64,000 bases of DNA from Aurantimonas sp965217685 (GTDB taxonomy: Bacteria; Pseudomonadota; Alphaproteobacteria; Rhizobiales; Rhizobiaceae), in NCBI GenBank assembly GCA_965217685.1, contig CBDCIZ010000003.1, positions 3,596,001-3,660,000 on the forward strand. The letters are read 5' to 3'. The notes beneath the pieces are model-generated. The model searched no databases, had not been told where the DNA came from, and saw only the letters and a list, made by a program, of their open reading frames with translations. The translations under genes and the position numbers were made by a program. Each line of letters begins with the position of its first letter. Within the stretch, counting starts at the first letter, position 1. Below, piece by piece: positions 42,441 through 52,594 of the stretch.

Positions 42441-43514
42441 ATGTCTCAAGCCTCCTCCGCCATTTCGCCGGCGACCGCCCCTCGGATCGCCGGTATTGCC
42501 TCGGCTGTGCCCCCCTATCGCCTGCCGCAATCGGACGTGGCCGACCACGCGGCGGACATGTTCGCAAACCGCTATCGTGATTTCGAACGGATGCGCCCAG
42601 TCTTCGAGAACACCGGCATCGAGTCTCGATATTCGGTCCGGCCGCTCGATTGGTTTCAGGGCGACAAGGATTGGCAGGTTCGGACCGACGCGTATCTCGA
42701 AGGCGCGACCGATCTGTTCGTCGAAGCGGCCCGCAAGGCGATGGATGCGGCGAACATCGCCCCCGATGCCATCGACACCGTCGTGACGATATCCTCGACC
42801 GGCATCGCGACGCCGTCGCTGGAAGCACGGGCCCACGCAACACTCGGCCTGCGACCCGACGTGCGGCGTGTACCCGTCTTCGGCCTCGGCTGCGCGGGCG
42901 GGGTCTCCGGCCTGTCGCTCGGCACGCGACTCGCCAAGGCCGATCCGGGATCGACGGTGCTGGTGGTCGCCGTGGAGATCTGCACGCTGGCGTTCCGCGC
43001 CGACGAGCTGACCAAGAGCAACATCGTGGCGACCGCGCTGTTTGGCGACGGCGCGGCGGCGCTGGTGCTGATCAGCGACGAGAGGGACGGCGTGCAGGTG
43101 GTCGCGACGGGCGAGCATCTGTGGCCGCAGACCCTCGGCGTCATGGGCTGGTCGGTCGACCCTGTCGGTTTCGGCGCGATCTTCTCCGCCTCGATCCCGG
43201 ATCTCGTCACAGAGAAGATGCGACCGGCAGTAGCGCGTTTCCTGGAACGGCGAGACGAAACCGTGGAGGCGATCGATGGCTATGCCTTCCATCCGGGCGG
43301 TACCAAGGTGGTTAACGCGCTGGAGTCGACCTTCGATCTGCCGCAGGGCGCTTTGAACGTTGAGCGCGAGGTGCTGCGAGAATTCGGCAACATGTCGGCA
43401 CCGACGGCGCTGTTCGTGCTGGAGCGCAAGCTCGCTGCCGGGATGAGCGGATGCAATCTCATGGCTTCGCTCGGCCCCGGTTTTACGGGGAGCTTCGCGC
43501 GGCTTGATGCTTGA
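42441..43514 (+). CDS. Type III polyketide synthase
   Basis: This 357-residue enzyme of the chalcone/stilbene synthase fold should extend a starter acyl-CoA with malonyl-CoA. The catalytic triad is present: Cys151 in VFGLGCAGGVSGLSL, His284 in GYAFHPGGTKV and Asn317 in REFGNMSAPTALFV. The C-terminal signature SLGPGFTGSF is also clear. Bacterial homologues next to a methyltransferase of the isoprenylcysteine type usually make alkylresorcinols or alkylpyrones, possible membrane lipids. The start was set at MSQASS, after an upstream open stretch without family similarity. It overlaps the next gene by 8 nt. Confidence 0.92.
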   Translation: MSQASSAISPATAPRIAGIASAVPPYRLPQSDVADHAADMFANRYRDFERMRPVFENTGIESRYSVRPLDWFQGDKDWQVRTDAYLEGATDLFVEAARKAMDAANIAPDAIDTVVTISSTGIATPSLEARAHATLGLRPDVRRVPVFGLGCAGGVSGLSLGTRLAKADPGSTVLVVAVEICTLAFRADELTKSNIVATALFGDGAAALVLISDERDGVQVVATGEHLWPQTLGVMGWSVDPVGFGAIFSASIPDLVTEKMRPAVARFLERRDETVEAIDGYAFHPGGTKVVNALESTFDLPQGALNVEREVLREFGNMSAPTALFVLERKLAAGMSGCNLMASLGPGFTGSFARLDA

Positions 43515-44052
43515 GAACGTCTTTCTTCCACCGAGTGTCGTCGCAACGATCTTGATACTCGGCTATGTGACCGCGCAGCGGTTGATCGAGTTGAGGATCG
43601 CAAGGCGCAACACGGCGCGGCTGAAGCGAGAGGGCGCGGTAGAGATTGCCGCGCCTCATTATTCGCTGATCGTGGCGCTGCACGCGGCTTGGCTCGCGCT
43701 GATCTGGCTGACCGCATTCGGCGAGCCGATCAACCTTGCTCTGCTTGCACTTTTCGCCTTGGTCCAGGGTCTTCGCTTCTGGACACTCGCCTCGATTGGC
43801 CGGCGCTGGACGACGCGGATCATCGTCAAGCGCGGTGAAAAGCTCGTCGCCAAGGGGCCGTACCGGTTCATTGCCCATCCGAATTACGCGGTGGTGGTGC
43901 TCGAGATCGCGCTGCTGCCGGCGATTTTCGGGCTCTATGCGATCGCGATCCTCTTTACGCTGCTCAATCTCGGCGCGCTTGCGATCCGCATTCCGGCCGA
44001 ATCGCGGGCCTTGAAGGAATACACGCAGGGACGCAGCGTCTCCGCCGAGTAA
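43507..44052 (+). CDS. Isoprenylcysteine carboxyl methyltransferase-like protein
   Basis: The 181-residue membrane protein has about four to five hydrophobic segments and the ICMT motif LVAKGPYRFIAHPNYAVVVLEIALLP, which binds S-adenosylmethionine. In bacteria such proteins adjoin type III polyketide synthases (SrsB in Streptomyces griseus) and methylate the phenolic lipid product. The start lies inside the polyketide synthase gene, so the pair is coupled. The FAD-dependent hydroxylase that is the third member of such sets is not in this window. Confidence 0.88.
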   Translation: MLENVFLPPSVVATILILGYVTAQRLIELRIARRNTARLKREGAVEIAAPHYSLIVALHAAWLALIWLTAFGEPINLALLALFALVQGLRFWTLASIGRRWTTRIIVKRGEKLVAKGPYRFIAHPNYAVVVLEIALLPAIFGLYAIAILFTLLNLGALAIRIPAESRALKEYTQGRSVSAE

Positions 44053-44088
44053 GATGTCCTTGGCATGCCGCGACTCAAAGCGGAGGGA

Positions 44089-44532
44089 TCAGATGCCACC
44101 GCGGCGCAGGGCAATATCCAGCGCCTGCAGAAAGCGCGAGCGGTCGGCGCCGGTGAAGGACGCGTTATAGCCTTTCGATTCACCGGTCTCGCGCAGATGC
44201 TGCTTGAAAGCGCGCATCGAAAGCGCCGTGCCGATCGTCTCCGGTGTGAACGGCCGGCCCGTCGGCCCGAGCACCATCGCGCCCTTCTCAAGCGCGCGAG
44301 CGGCGAGGGGGATGTCCGCGGTGACCACCACGTCGCCGGTCGCCGCCGCTTCGGCGATCCAGTCGTCGGCGGCATCGGGGCCCTCCGGCACCACGACGAT
44401 GCGCGCGCCGGGATAACGCGACGGGCGCATTCCGCCATTCGACACCAGCACCGCCTCCGCCCCATGGCGCAAAGCGACGTCGATCGCCTCGTCCTTGACG
44501 GGGCAGGCATCGGCGTCGATCAGCACGGTCAT
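44089..44532 (-). CDS. YaiI/YqxD family protein (DUF188)
   Basis: The 147-residue protein is a clear DUF188 member: TVLIDADACPVKDEAIDVAL at the N-terminus, PEGPDAADDWIAEAA, VVTADIPLAARALEKGAMVLGPTG, and the C-terminal DRSRFLQALDIAL. The Asp-rich core resembles a PIN-like nuclease fold, but no activity is established. AAAGG precedes the ATG at 44532; longer readings include a very basic, unlikely N-terminus. It is convergent with the methyltransferase gene and divergent from the transporter gene. Confidence 0.92.
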   Translation of the reverse strand: MTVLIDADACPVKDEAIDVALRHGAEAVLVSNGGMRPSRYPGARIVVVPEGPDAADDWIAEAAATGDVVVTADIPLAARALEKGAMVLGPTGRPFTPETIGTALSMRAFKQHLRETGESKGYNASFTGADRSRFLQALDIALRRGGI

Positions 44533-44710
44533 GATGATGCCTTTTCGTTTTCGTTTGCGCCGTTTGCGCCGTTGGCGGTTGGTCGGCGCCGGGTAACGTC
44601 GGTTCGCTGGCGCTCGCGTCGAAATCGGCCTCATGCCTTGAGACCCGAGGCATAGGGCTTTCGGTCGATTTTGTCATGGCGCCGCCGCCAGGCCTGTGCC
44701 ATCAAACGCC

Positions 44711-45667
44711 ATGTCCACCGTTCTCGCCAGGATCGAAAACACGCCGGCCGAGACCCTCCGCGGGATCGTGGTGTTTCTGGTGGCTTCGGCCTTCATTCCA
44801 CTGCTCGACGCCTTCGGCAAGTTGCTCGTCACGACCCATGGCCTGTCGGCGGGCGAAGTGGCGATGATCCGGTTGGCCATGCAGGTCGTGATGGTCCTGC
44901 CGGTTCTCGTTTTCGCCGAGGGATGGTCGGCCCTTCACATTCGCCATCCGCTTCTCAACCTCTTGCGCGGCGTACTGCTCGGCCTTGCAGGTATCGCCTT
45001 CTTCGGCGCCTTGCGCTTCATGCCGCTCGCCGACGCGACGGCCATTTTCTTCGTCGAACCGATGATCGTCACGGTTCTGTCGGCCGTGTTCCTCAAGGAG
45101 ACGGTCGGCGCGCGGCGGATTGCCGCCGTGATCGTCGGCTTCGTCGGCGCGCTCATCGTCATCCGGCCGAATTTCGCGGCATTCGGCTTTGCCGCGCTCC
45201 TGCCGATGGGTGCCGCCGTGTGCATCGCGTTCTACCTGATCCTGGGACGGAGCTTGTCGCGGACGGCCTCGCCTTTGGCGATGATGGTCTATGCGGGTGT
45301 CGGAGGCGCTGTGACCGTCGCGCTTCTGTCGGCGCTTGCCGCGCCGTTTTCGATCCCGGACATGGCGATCGTCCTGCCGCGTGGCGTCGACGTCTGGTTG
45401 CTGCTTCTCGGCGCGGGCATCGTCGGCACGCTGGGTCACCTGATGTTTCTCGAAGCCTATCGCCTGGCGCCTGCATCGGTGCTCGCGCCCTTCGGCTATG
45501 TCGAGATCGTCTCGGCGGTGTTCCTTGGCTTCCTGCTTTTCGGCGATTTCCCTGACGGGCCGAAATGGATCGGCATCGTCATCATCGTCGGCTCGGGCAT
45601 CTTCATCTACTGGCGCGAGCGACGCCTGTCGCAGCGCATCGCCAGGGCGCCGACCGTGCATTCTTAA
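44711..45667 (+). CDS. DMT-superfamily transporter (EamA)
   Basis: The 318-residue inner-membrane protein has about ten hydrophobic segments in two EamA repeats, with LLRGVLLGLAGIAFFGALRFMPLADATAIFF ending the first half and GHLMFLEAYRLAPASVLAPFGYVEIVSAVFLGFLLFGDFPD in the second. Such transporters export metabolites or amino acids; the substrate cannot be inferred. The ATG at 44711 was preferred; a GTG five codons earlier is possible. Confidence 0.88.
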   Translation: MSTVLARIENTPAETLRGIVVFLVASAFIPLLDAFGKLLVTTHGLSAGEVAMIRLAMQVVMVLPVLVFAEGWSALHIRHPLLNLLRGVLLGLAGIAFFGALRFMPLADATAIFFVEPMIVTVLSAVFLKETVGARRIAAVIVGFVGALIVIRPNFAAFGFAALLPMGAAVCIAFYLILGRSLSRTASPLAMMVYAGVGGAVTVALLSALAAPFSIPDMAIVLPRGVDVWLLLLGAGIVGTLGHLMFLEAYRLAPASVLAPFGYVEIVSAVFLGFLLFGDFPDGPKWIGIVIIVGSGIFIYWRERRLSQRIARAPTVHS

Positions 45668-45769
45668 GGCAGAGGCGCGTCGCGCGTTGTCGCCGCTTGC
45701 GGTCGGGCGACCGAGCGTTCAAAACATTGTGCCAAGACACATCATGCGCGTTGGGAGTGCGTCGGAGAC

Positions 45770-47787
<2,018 letters not shown>

Positions 47788-47791
<4 letters not shown>

Positions 47792-48063
47792 TCGCCAAGC
47801 ACTGCCGCGTTTCGGGACATGTCCAGGGCGTGGGATATCGCGCCTGGGCCCAGAGCGAGGCGCAGGCGCGTGGCCTGTCGGGCTGGGTGCGCAACTGCCG
47901 ATCGGGCGACGTCGAGGCGGTGTTTTCCGGCGACGATGCGGTGGTGGACGATATGCTTGTCGCGCTCTGGACCGGGCCGGCCGGCGCCTCGGTCAAAGCT
48001 GTCGAGTCCGACAATATCGACGGCCAGTTCGGGGACGGCTTCGACGTGCGCCCGACGGCATGA
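47788..48063 (+). CDS. Acylphosphatase
   Basis: Acylphosphatase hydrolyses the carboxyl-phosphate bond of small acyl phosphates. The 91-residue protein has the family motif GHVQGVGYRAWA with the catalytic Arg18 and the catalytic Asn36 in GWVRNCRSGDVEAVF. Its ATG overlaps the pccA stop, so the two are translated together. Whether it clears the carboxyphosphate made by the carboxylase is an inference from this pairing only. Confidence 0.94.
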
Positions 48064-48166
48064 TCGCGGTCCCTCGGGCTCATTCGCGATGCTGCAATAC
48101 CTGAAACGGCGTGTCGGCCTCAAGCTCCAAGGCCATCACCAACACCCGGTCTACACGCTTCGAGCC

Positions 48167-48970
48167 TCAAGCCGTCGGGCCGAACACCGTTTCGAACTGT
48201 TCCTTGAGCGCCATGTCGACCTCCGGCAGCGAAACGAGATGGCCGAGATCGGTGAGGCTGGTCATGCCGTGGCCGCGAATGCCGCAGGGGACAATGCCGG
48301 AAAAATGCGTCAGATCCGGATCGACGTTCAGCGAGATGCCGTGGAACGTCACCCAGCGGCGCACCCGAATCCCGATGGCGGCGATCTTGTCCTCGGCGAT
48401 CTTGCCGTCCGCATCCAGCGGTCGCTCCGGCCGGCAAACCCAAACGCCGACCCGGTCCTCGCGACGCTCTCCGATCACATGGAAGGCCCCGAGCGTGCCG
48501 ATGATCCATGCCTCCAGCGCGGCGACGAAGGCGCGCACATCCTGGCGCCTGCGTTTCAGGTCGAGCAGCACGTAGGCCACCCGCTGGCCGGGGCCGTGAT
48601 AGGTAAACTGGCCGCCGCGGCCGGTGTTGAAGACGGGAAAGCGCGTCGCGTCGACGAGGTCTTCGGCCTGCGCCCCGGTGCCGGCCGTATAAAGCGGTGG
48701 GTGTTCGACCAGGAACACCGTTTCAGGTCGTGTGCCATCGGCGATCTCGGCGACAGCCGCCTCCATCATCGCGACGGCATCCGTGTAGGCAACGAGGCTG
48801 GGCAGGACATGCCAAGCGACGGGCGGACTACCCGGCACCGCAAGGAACCGCTCGGCGACGGTCGACAGGCGCGGCGTTGCAAGGCGATTCGCCTTTGCGG
48901 GCGAGGCGGTCGCATCGGCGCATGGGGCGGACGAATCGTCGGTTCGAAGAGCAGGGGGCGGGGCCGTCAT
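48167..48970 (-). CDS. lipB: Octanoyl-[ACP]:protein N-octanoyltransferase LipB
   Basis: LipB moves octanoate from acyl carrier protein to lipoyl domains, the first step of lipoate synthesis. Of 267 residues the conserved part begins near 50. It includes FLVEHPPLYTAGTGA, the VFNTGRGGQFTYHGPGQRVAY motif, catalytic Lys195 in DKIAAIGIRVRRWVTFHGISLNV and catalytic Cys229 in IVPCGIRGHG. About 45 extra N-terminal residues are low in complexity. AAGGG lies 4 nt before the ATG, so the long N-terminus is probably real. It is convergent with the acylphosphatase gene. Confidence 0.96.
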   Translation of the reverse strand: MTAPPPALRTDDSSAPCADATASPAKANRLATPRLSTVAERFLAVPGSPPVAWHVLPSLVAYTDAVAMMEAAVAEIADGTRPETVFLVEHPPLYTAGTGAQAEDLVDATRFPVFNTGRGGQFTYHGPGQRVAYVLLDLKRRRQDVRAFVAALEAWIIGTLGAFHVIGERREDRVGVWVCRPERPLDADGKIAEDKIAAIGIRVRRWVTFHGISLNVDPDLTHFSGIVPCGIRGHGMTSLTDLGHLVSLPEVDMALKEQFETVFGPTA

Positions 48971-49141
48971 GGAACCCTTCTAAACCCGCAGAACGCAACG
49001 CGAAAGCGCTTGCCGTTCTCTCGATGACACCTCCAACGACAATCGCGGGCGTCAGCCGGAAAAGCCCTTGTGCAGGGGGGCAAGTCTTGTTACACGCCCG
49101 TCATCGTAACGGGACGACCAAACCCCTTGCGAACACGGCGT

Positions 49142-49226
49142 GCGGTCGTGGCGGAATTGGTAGACGCGCAGCGTTGAGGTCGCTGTGGGGCAACCCGTGG
49201 AAGTTCGAGTCTTCTCGACCGCACCA
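49142..49226 (+). tRNA. tRNA-Leu (GAG)
   Basis: The acceptor stem GCGGTCG pairs with CGACCGC, followed by A and encoded CCA. The anticodon stem CAGCG/CGCTG holds the loop TTGAGGT with anticodon GAG. The long variable arm (GTGGGGCAACCCGTG) and the GTGGCGGAATTGGTAGAC D-arm are class II features of leucine tRNA. A decayed integrase follows directly downstream. Confidence 0.97.
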
Positions 49227-49307
49227 TTCAATTTTCAAGACATTGTTATTGCTGTATTCTTTTCAGCAAAACCCCGTACCGGAAAGCCGGGTGCGGGGAC
49301 AGGATGT

Positions 49308-49563
49308 TCAAACCCCGTTCTTGTTGAGCTTGTTGATCGCGCCTTTCGCGAGGCGCCGGCGATCGACGGATCTGGTGTAAAGCGAAGCCATTGCGCTGCC
49401 GCTCCAGCCGAAGATGGCTTCCAGCTCTGCAACCGTCGCACCGGCATTGGCAGCACGGGTTGCACCAATTTTCCTGACGCCGTCCGTTCATGGACTTCTC
49501 GACGTTCGCCTTTCGGCACGCCTTACGGAAGTCGTAAGGATGCAGGATTTGAGGCATCGACAA
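49308..49563 (-). pseudogene. Tyrosine recombinase (integrase), C-terminal remnant
   Basis: Read on the minus strand, the last 60 codons give GVRKIGATRAANAGATVAEL, then EAIFGWSGSAMASLYT and RSVDRRRLAKGAINKLNK. This is the C-terminal part of a phage-type tyrosine recombinase with its RxxG-type box and tyrosine nucleophile in the LYT segment. An in-frame TGA at 49488-49490 interrupts it; the preceding part continues in another frame (PYDFRKACRKANVEKS, usual before the His-Gly-Leu-Arg box), so a frameshift has occurred. The rest of the catalytic domain is missing. Its place just after tRNA-Leu is that expected of an integrative element. Confidence 0.75.
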
Positions 49564-49906
49564 TCATGAGAAACATATCGATCTGGCGTTGGTGCTTCTT
49601 GCCGGATTTGACCCATTCATCGCCGAGCGCGGTTCGTTGCCCTCAGGCGTCGCGGAACATTGCCGTCGCGCGGTCGAACAATTTGTCGCTCGGCGGAAGG
49701 GGTCCGAATATTCGAGCGACGTCGCTCTCGATTGGGTCATGGGGGCTGGAATTGTCGTAACTGTCAAACCCTTTTGTCTGGCGGAGCCGATACCTGATAC
49801 CCGATAGCGCTTGGCGTTCCTTTTCACTCATGAACTTGCGCAAGGGCGTGCCGTAATCGCATCGAACTGCCGGGTGAAATGCCAGGTCAGATACACCGGC
49901 TCTTCA
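49564..49906 (-). pseudogene. Probable N-terminal remnants of the same integrase
   Basis: Minus-strand fragments in different frames look protein-like: a 66-codon piece beginning RKFMSEKERQALSGIRYR and, after an in-frame stop, TALGDEWVKSGKKHQRQIDMF, which resembles the core-binding region of integrases. Upstream in another frame lies GASEEPVYLTWHFTRQFDAIT. These are consistent with a tyrosine-recombinase N-terminus broken by at least two frameshifts and stops. Identity of this part is less secure than that of the C-terminal fragment. Confidence 0.35.
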
Positions 49907-50214
49907 GATGCACCGACCTTTCAAACGCAAACGCCACACTCGTTCTCGTTTGGCCCATGGCGTCTGTCGGACGATCACGCCGTTGCAGAACCTCAACGAC
50001 GCCGACCCCGTTTCCACCTGCACATACACCTGCCATTTCCGCTTGCGGTCCATAGACCGGTGAACGTCGATGGGGCAGGTTGTGCCGGCTCCCATTGTTG
50101 TGGCTGCGCGTAAAGCCGCTCTGCGGCAGGCGGACGGGAGGTGGCTCACAGCCGGCCCTTGAGGCCGGGTATCGGCCGGTCGGACATCGCCCGGAAACTT
50201 CGCCGGGTTTCGGC
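49907..50214. other. Intergenic DNA between integrase remnant and tRNA-Asp promoter
   Basis: About 300 bases without a gene I can support. Open frames on the minus strand (for example to 50228) have no ribosome site or family likeness; they may include more decayed element sequence. Confidence 0.5.
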
Positions 50215-50243
50215 TTGACACCCCCCATGCTTATCCGTAAACG
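50215..50243 (+). promoter_or_regulatory. Sigma-70 type promoter of tRNA-Asp
   Basis: A perfect TTGACA -35 box is followed by 17 bases and TAAACG as -10 box. Transcription would start about 25 bases before the tRNA. Confidence 0.6.
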
Positions 50244-50276
50244 ACCGCCTCACAAGCCGCTGTGAAGCGGTCGAGC

Positions 50277-50353
50277 GCGGGTGTAGCTCAGTCGGTTAGA
50301 GTGCCGGCCTGTCACGCCGGAGGTCGCGGGTTCGAGCCCCGTCACTCGCGCCA
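50277..50353 (+). tRNA. tRNA-Asp (GTC)
   Basis: The acceptor stem GCGGGTG pairs with CACTCGC (one G-T), with discriminator G and encoded CCA. The anticodon stem CCGGC/GCCGG holds the loop CTGTCAC with anticodon GTC; the TTCGAGC T-loop and TAGCTCAGTCGGTTAGA D-arm are standard. All 77 bases fold normally. Confidence 0.98.
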
Positions 50354-50934
50354 TTTTGTTCTCCAAAGCCGCCGTATTGTACCGCAAGCAGATATTCATT
50401 TCGGCATCTCGTCGGTTCGACCTGTTCGGCCCTGACGAGACTCGAAGTCGGTTTTCGACCTCTTGGATCGGCACGCGGCAACACGGATGGGTGTCTCGGA
50501 CTTCTTCGGCCGATTCTTCGAACGAGAGGCGGCTTCGGACTGTTTCGACATCAACCGATCGTCAAGATAGTCACGGTTCAGGCAGATTATCGATTAACCC
50601 GGCCATTGAGCCCTCCGGATTCGCCTTCGGAAGCGTCGTGATCGTGATGCCTGGAGCCTCTCCGTTTTTACAGGCCGAAACCTGCGAAACCCTTGAGGCA
50701 TCGCGCGCTTTGCCCGCCAGCGTCTTGCCTCGCCATTCAGAAGGCGATAGGTCTCGCCGCATTGCGAAGAAGGGCCGGTCGCTTCGCCGCATTGATCCGT
50801 TCGCGCGATGGCGTAGCTATCAGACGACGAAGGCGATCGAAGCCGGCTGTTCCTTGCGTTCGGACGGTGCCAAGCCAACACTTGGCCAGATTATCGCCAA
50901 CCCCTGGTCTTCAGGACCCTTGAGAGAGGCCGCC
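50354..50934. other. Intergenic region between tRNA-Asp and nuoA
   Basis: These 581 bases have no convincing gene on either strand; the long open frame that reads into nuoA has no family similarity before the nuoA ATG. The region should contain the promoter of the nuo operon, but no clear -35/-10 pair or operator was identified. Confidence 0.55.
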
Positions 50935-51300
50935 ATGAGCGCGTTGCTCGCATCCTATCTGCCGATCGTCATTTTCGTCGGCGTTGCCCTGATTATCGGT
51001 CTGGCGTTGTTGGTCTCGCCTTTCCTGATCGCCTTCAAGGCGCCGGACGACGAGAAGCTCTCTGCCTATGAGTGTGGCTTCGACGCCTTCGACGATTCGC
51101 GCATGCGGTTTGACGTGCGCTTCTATCTGGTCTCGATCCTGTTCATCATCTTCGACCTGGAAGTCGCCTTCCTGTTTCCCTGGGCGGCGAGCTTCGGCCA
51201 TGTCGGATGGTTCGGCCTGTGGTCGATGATGGTGTTCCTCGGCGTCCTGACGATCGGCTTCATCTACGAATGGAAGAAGGGAGCGCTGGAATGGAACTGA
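50935..51300 (+). CDS. nuoA: NADH-quinone oxidoreductase subunit A
   Basis: NuoA is a small membrane subunit of respiratory complex I near the quinone channel. The 121-residue protein has three hydrophobic helices and the family segment EKLSAYECGFDAFDDSRMRFDVRFYLVSILFIIFDLEVAFLFPW, whose Cys and acidic residues lie in the loop next to the quinone site. AGAGAGG precedes the ATG. It heads the operon and overlaps nuoB by 10 nt. Confidence 0.97.
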   Translation: MSALLASYLPIVIFVGVALIIGLALLVSPFLIAFKAPDDEKLSAYECGFDAFDDSRMRFDVRFYLVSILFIIFDLEVAFLFPWAASFGHVGWFGLWSMMVFLGVLTIGFIYEWKKGALEWN

Positions 51301-51869
51301 TCCGCAACGCCCATCCCCGGGTCGCGTTTTCGACGGCAACCGACATCTCGCAATCGCGGACCGTGGCGCCGAGCGCTGATCCGTTCGTCACCGACGTCAA
51401 CAACGAACTGGCCGACAAGGGCTTCCTCGTCACCTCGACCGACGACCTGATTCAGTGGGCCCGCACAGGCTCGTTGATGTGGATGACCTTTGGTTTGGCC
51501 TGCTGCGCCGTCGAGATGATGCAGATGTCGATGCCGCGCTACGACGCCGAGCGCTTCGGCTTCGCCCCGCGCGCTTCGCCGCGACAGTCGGACGTGATGA
51601 TCGTCGCCGGCACGCTGACCAACAAGATGGCTCCGGCGCTGCGCAAGGTCTACGACCAGATGCCGGAGCCGCGCTACGTGATCTCCATGGGCTCTTGCGC
51701 CAATGGCGGCGGCTATTATCACTATTCCTATTCTGTGGTGCGCGGTTGCGACCGCGTCGTGCCCGTCGACATCTACGTTCCGGGCTGCCCGCCGACCGCC
51801 GAGGCCCTGCTCTACGGCGTACTTCTCCTGCAGAAGAAGATCCGTCGCACCGGTACGATCGAGCGCTGA
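51291..51869 (+). CDS. nuoB: NADH-quinone oxidoreductase subunit B
   Basis: NuoB carries cluster N2, the last iron-sulfur centre before quinone. The 192-residue protein has all four ligands: the paired Cys71-Cys72 in FGLACCAVEMM, Cys136 in SMGSCANGGGYY and Cys166 in VPGCPPTAEALL. The first 45 residues are a variable N-terminal arm. The ATG lies inside the end of nuoA; a longer frame upstream is antisense to sense only within nuoA and was not used. Confidence 0.98.
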   Translation: MELIRNAHPRVAFSTATDISQSRTVAPSADPFVTDVNNELADKGFLVTSTDDLIQWARTGSLMWMTFGLACCAVEMMQMSMPRYDAERFGFAPRASPRQSDVMIVAGTLTNKMAPALRKVYDQMPEPRYVISMGSCANGGGYYHYSYSVVRGCDRVVPVDIYVPGCPPTAEALLYGVLLLQKKIRRTGTIER

Positions 51870-51881
51870 GGGGTTTTCGAG

Positions 51882-52490
51882 ATGGTTCGCGATTTCGCCA
51901 CGACCGACATGGCCGACTACGTCGCCGAGACGCTGGGCTCGACACTCGTTGCTCACGAGATGTCCTTCGGCGAACTGAATCTGACAGTTGCGCCTGAGGA
52001 TATCGTCAGGGTGACGACGTTCCTGCGCGACGATCCGCAGTGCCAGTTCATCAACCTCACCGACCTTTGCGGCGTCGACTATCCCGAGCGCGAAAAGCGC
52101 TTCGAGGTGGTCTATCATTTTTTGTCGCCGCGTCAGAACCAGCGCATCCGCGTCAAAATCCGCACGGCCGAGGACGATCCGGTGCCGTCGATCTTCTCGG
52201 TTTTTCCGGCAGCCGACTGGTATGAGCGCGAGGCCTACGACTTCTACGGCATCCTGTTCACCGGCCACCCGGATCTGCGCCGCATCCTCACCGACTACGG
52301 ATTCGAGGGTCATCCGTTGCGCAAGGATTTCCCGCTGACCGGCTTCGTCGAGGTCCATTACGACGAAGAGAAGAAGCAGGTCGTCTACGAGCCCGTCGAA
52401 CTGCGCCAGGAATTCCGCAATTTCGATTTTCTGTCGCCTTGGGAAGGCACCGAATACGTGCTGCCAGGCGATGAGAAGGCCAAGCAATAA
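51882..52490 (+). CDS. nuoC: NADH-quinone oxidoreductase subunit C
   Basis: NuoC is a peripheral-arm subunit between NuoB and NuoD. The 202-residue protein has the family signature PAADWYEREAYDFYGILFTGHPDLRRILTDYGFEGHPLRKDFPLTG. It is a separate gene, not fused to nuoD as in E. coli. A GAGG occurs upstream of its ATG, 12 bases after the nuoB stop. The gap to nuoD is 104 bp. Confidence 0.98.
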   Translation: MVRDFATTDMADYVAETLGSTLVAHEMSFGELNLTVAPEDIVRVTTFLRDDPQCQFINLTDLCGVDYPEREKRFEVVYHFLSPRQNQRIRVKIRTAEDDPVPSIFSVFPAADWYEREAYDFYGILFTGHPDLRRILTDYGFEGHPLRKDFPLTGFVEVHYDEEKKQVVYEPVELRQEFRNFDFLSPWEGTEYVLPGDEKAKQ

Positions 52491-52594
52491 GGCGTTGGAA
52501 GGGCCGGCGATCGGTAGCCGGTTTCGCAACGCATCGACCCGTTGGAAGCCGGCGACGATCAAACCGTCGTCATCGAGCCGCATGAGGACAGCCC

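Noticed and set aside
48111..48575. Forward ORF opposite lipB
   Set aside because: Ser/Arg/Thr-rich antisense shadow of lipB, whose catalytic motifs are all intact.
49142..49510. Attachment-site duplication of the tRNA-Leu 3' end
   Set aside because: Only a short partial match (CTTCTCGAC) was found near 49496, too short to call a direct repeat.
49887..50228. Minus-strand ORFs between the integrase remnant and tRNA-Asp
   Set aside because: No ribosome site, no family likeness and a composition expected of random frames; possibly further decayed DNA but not supportable.
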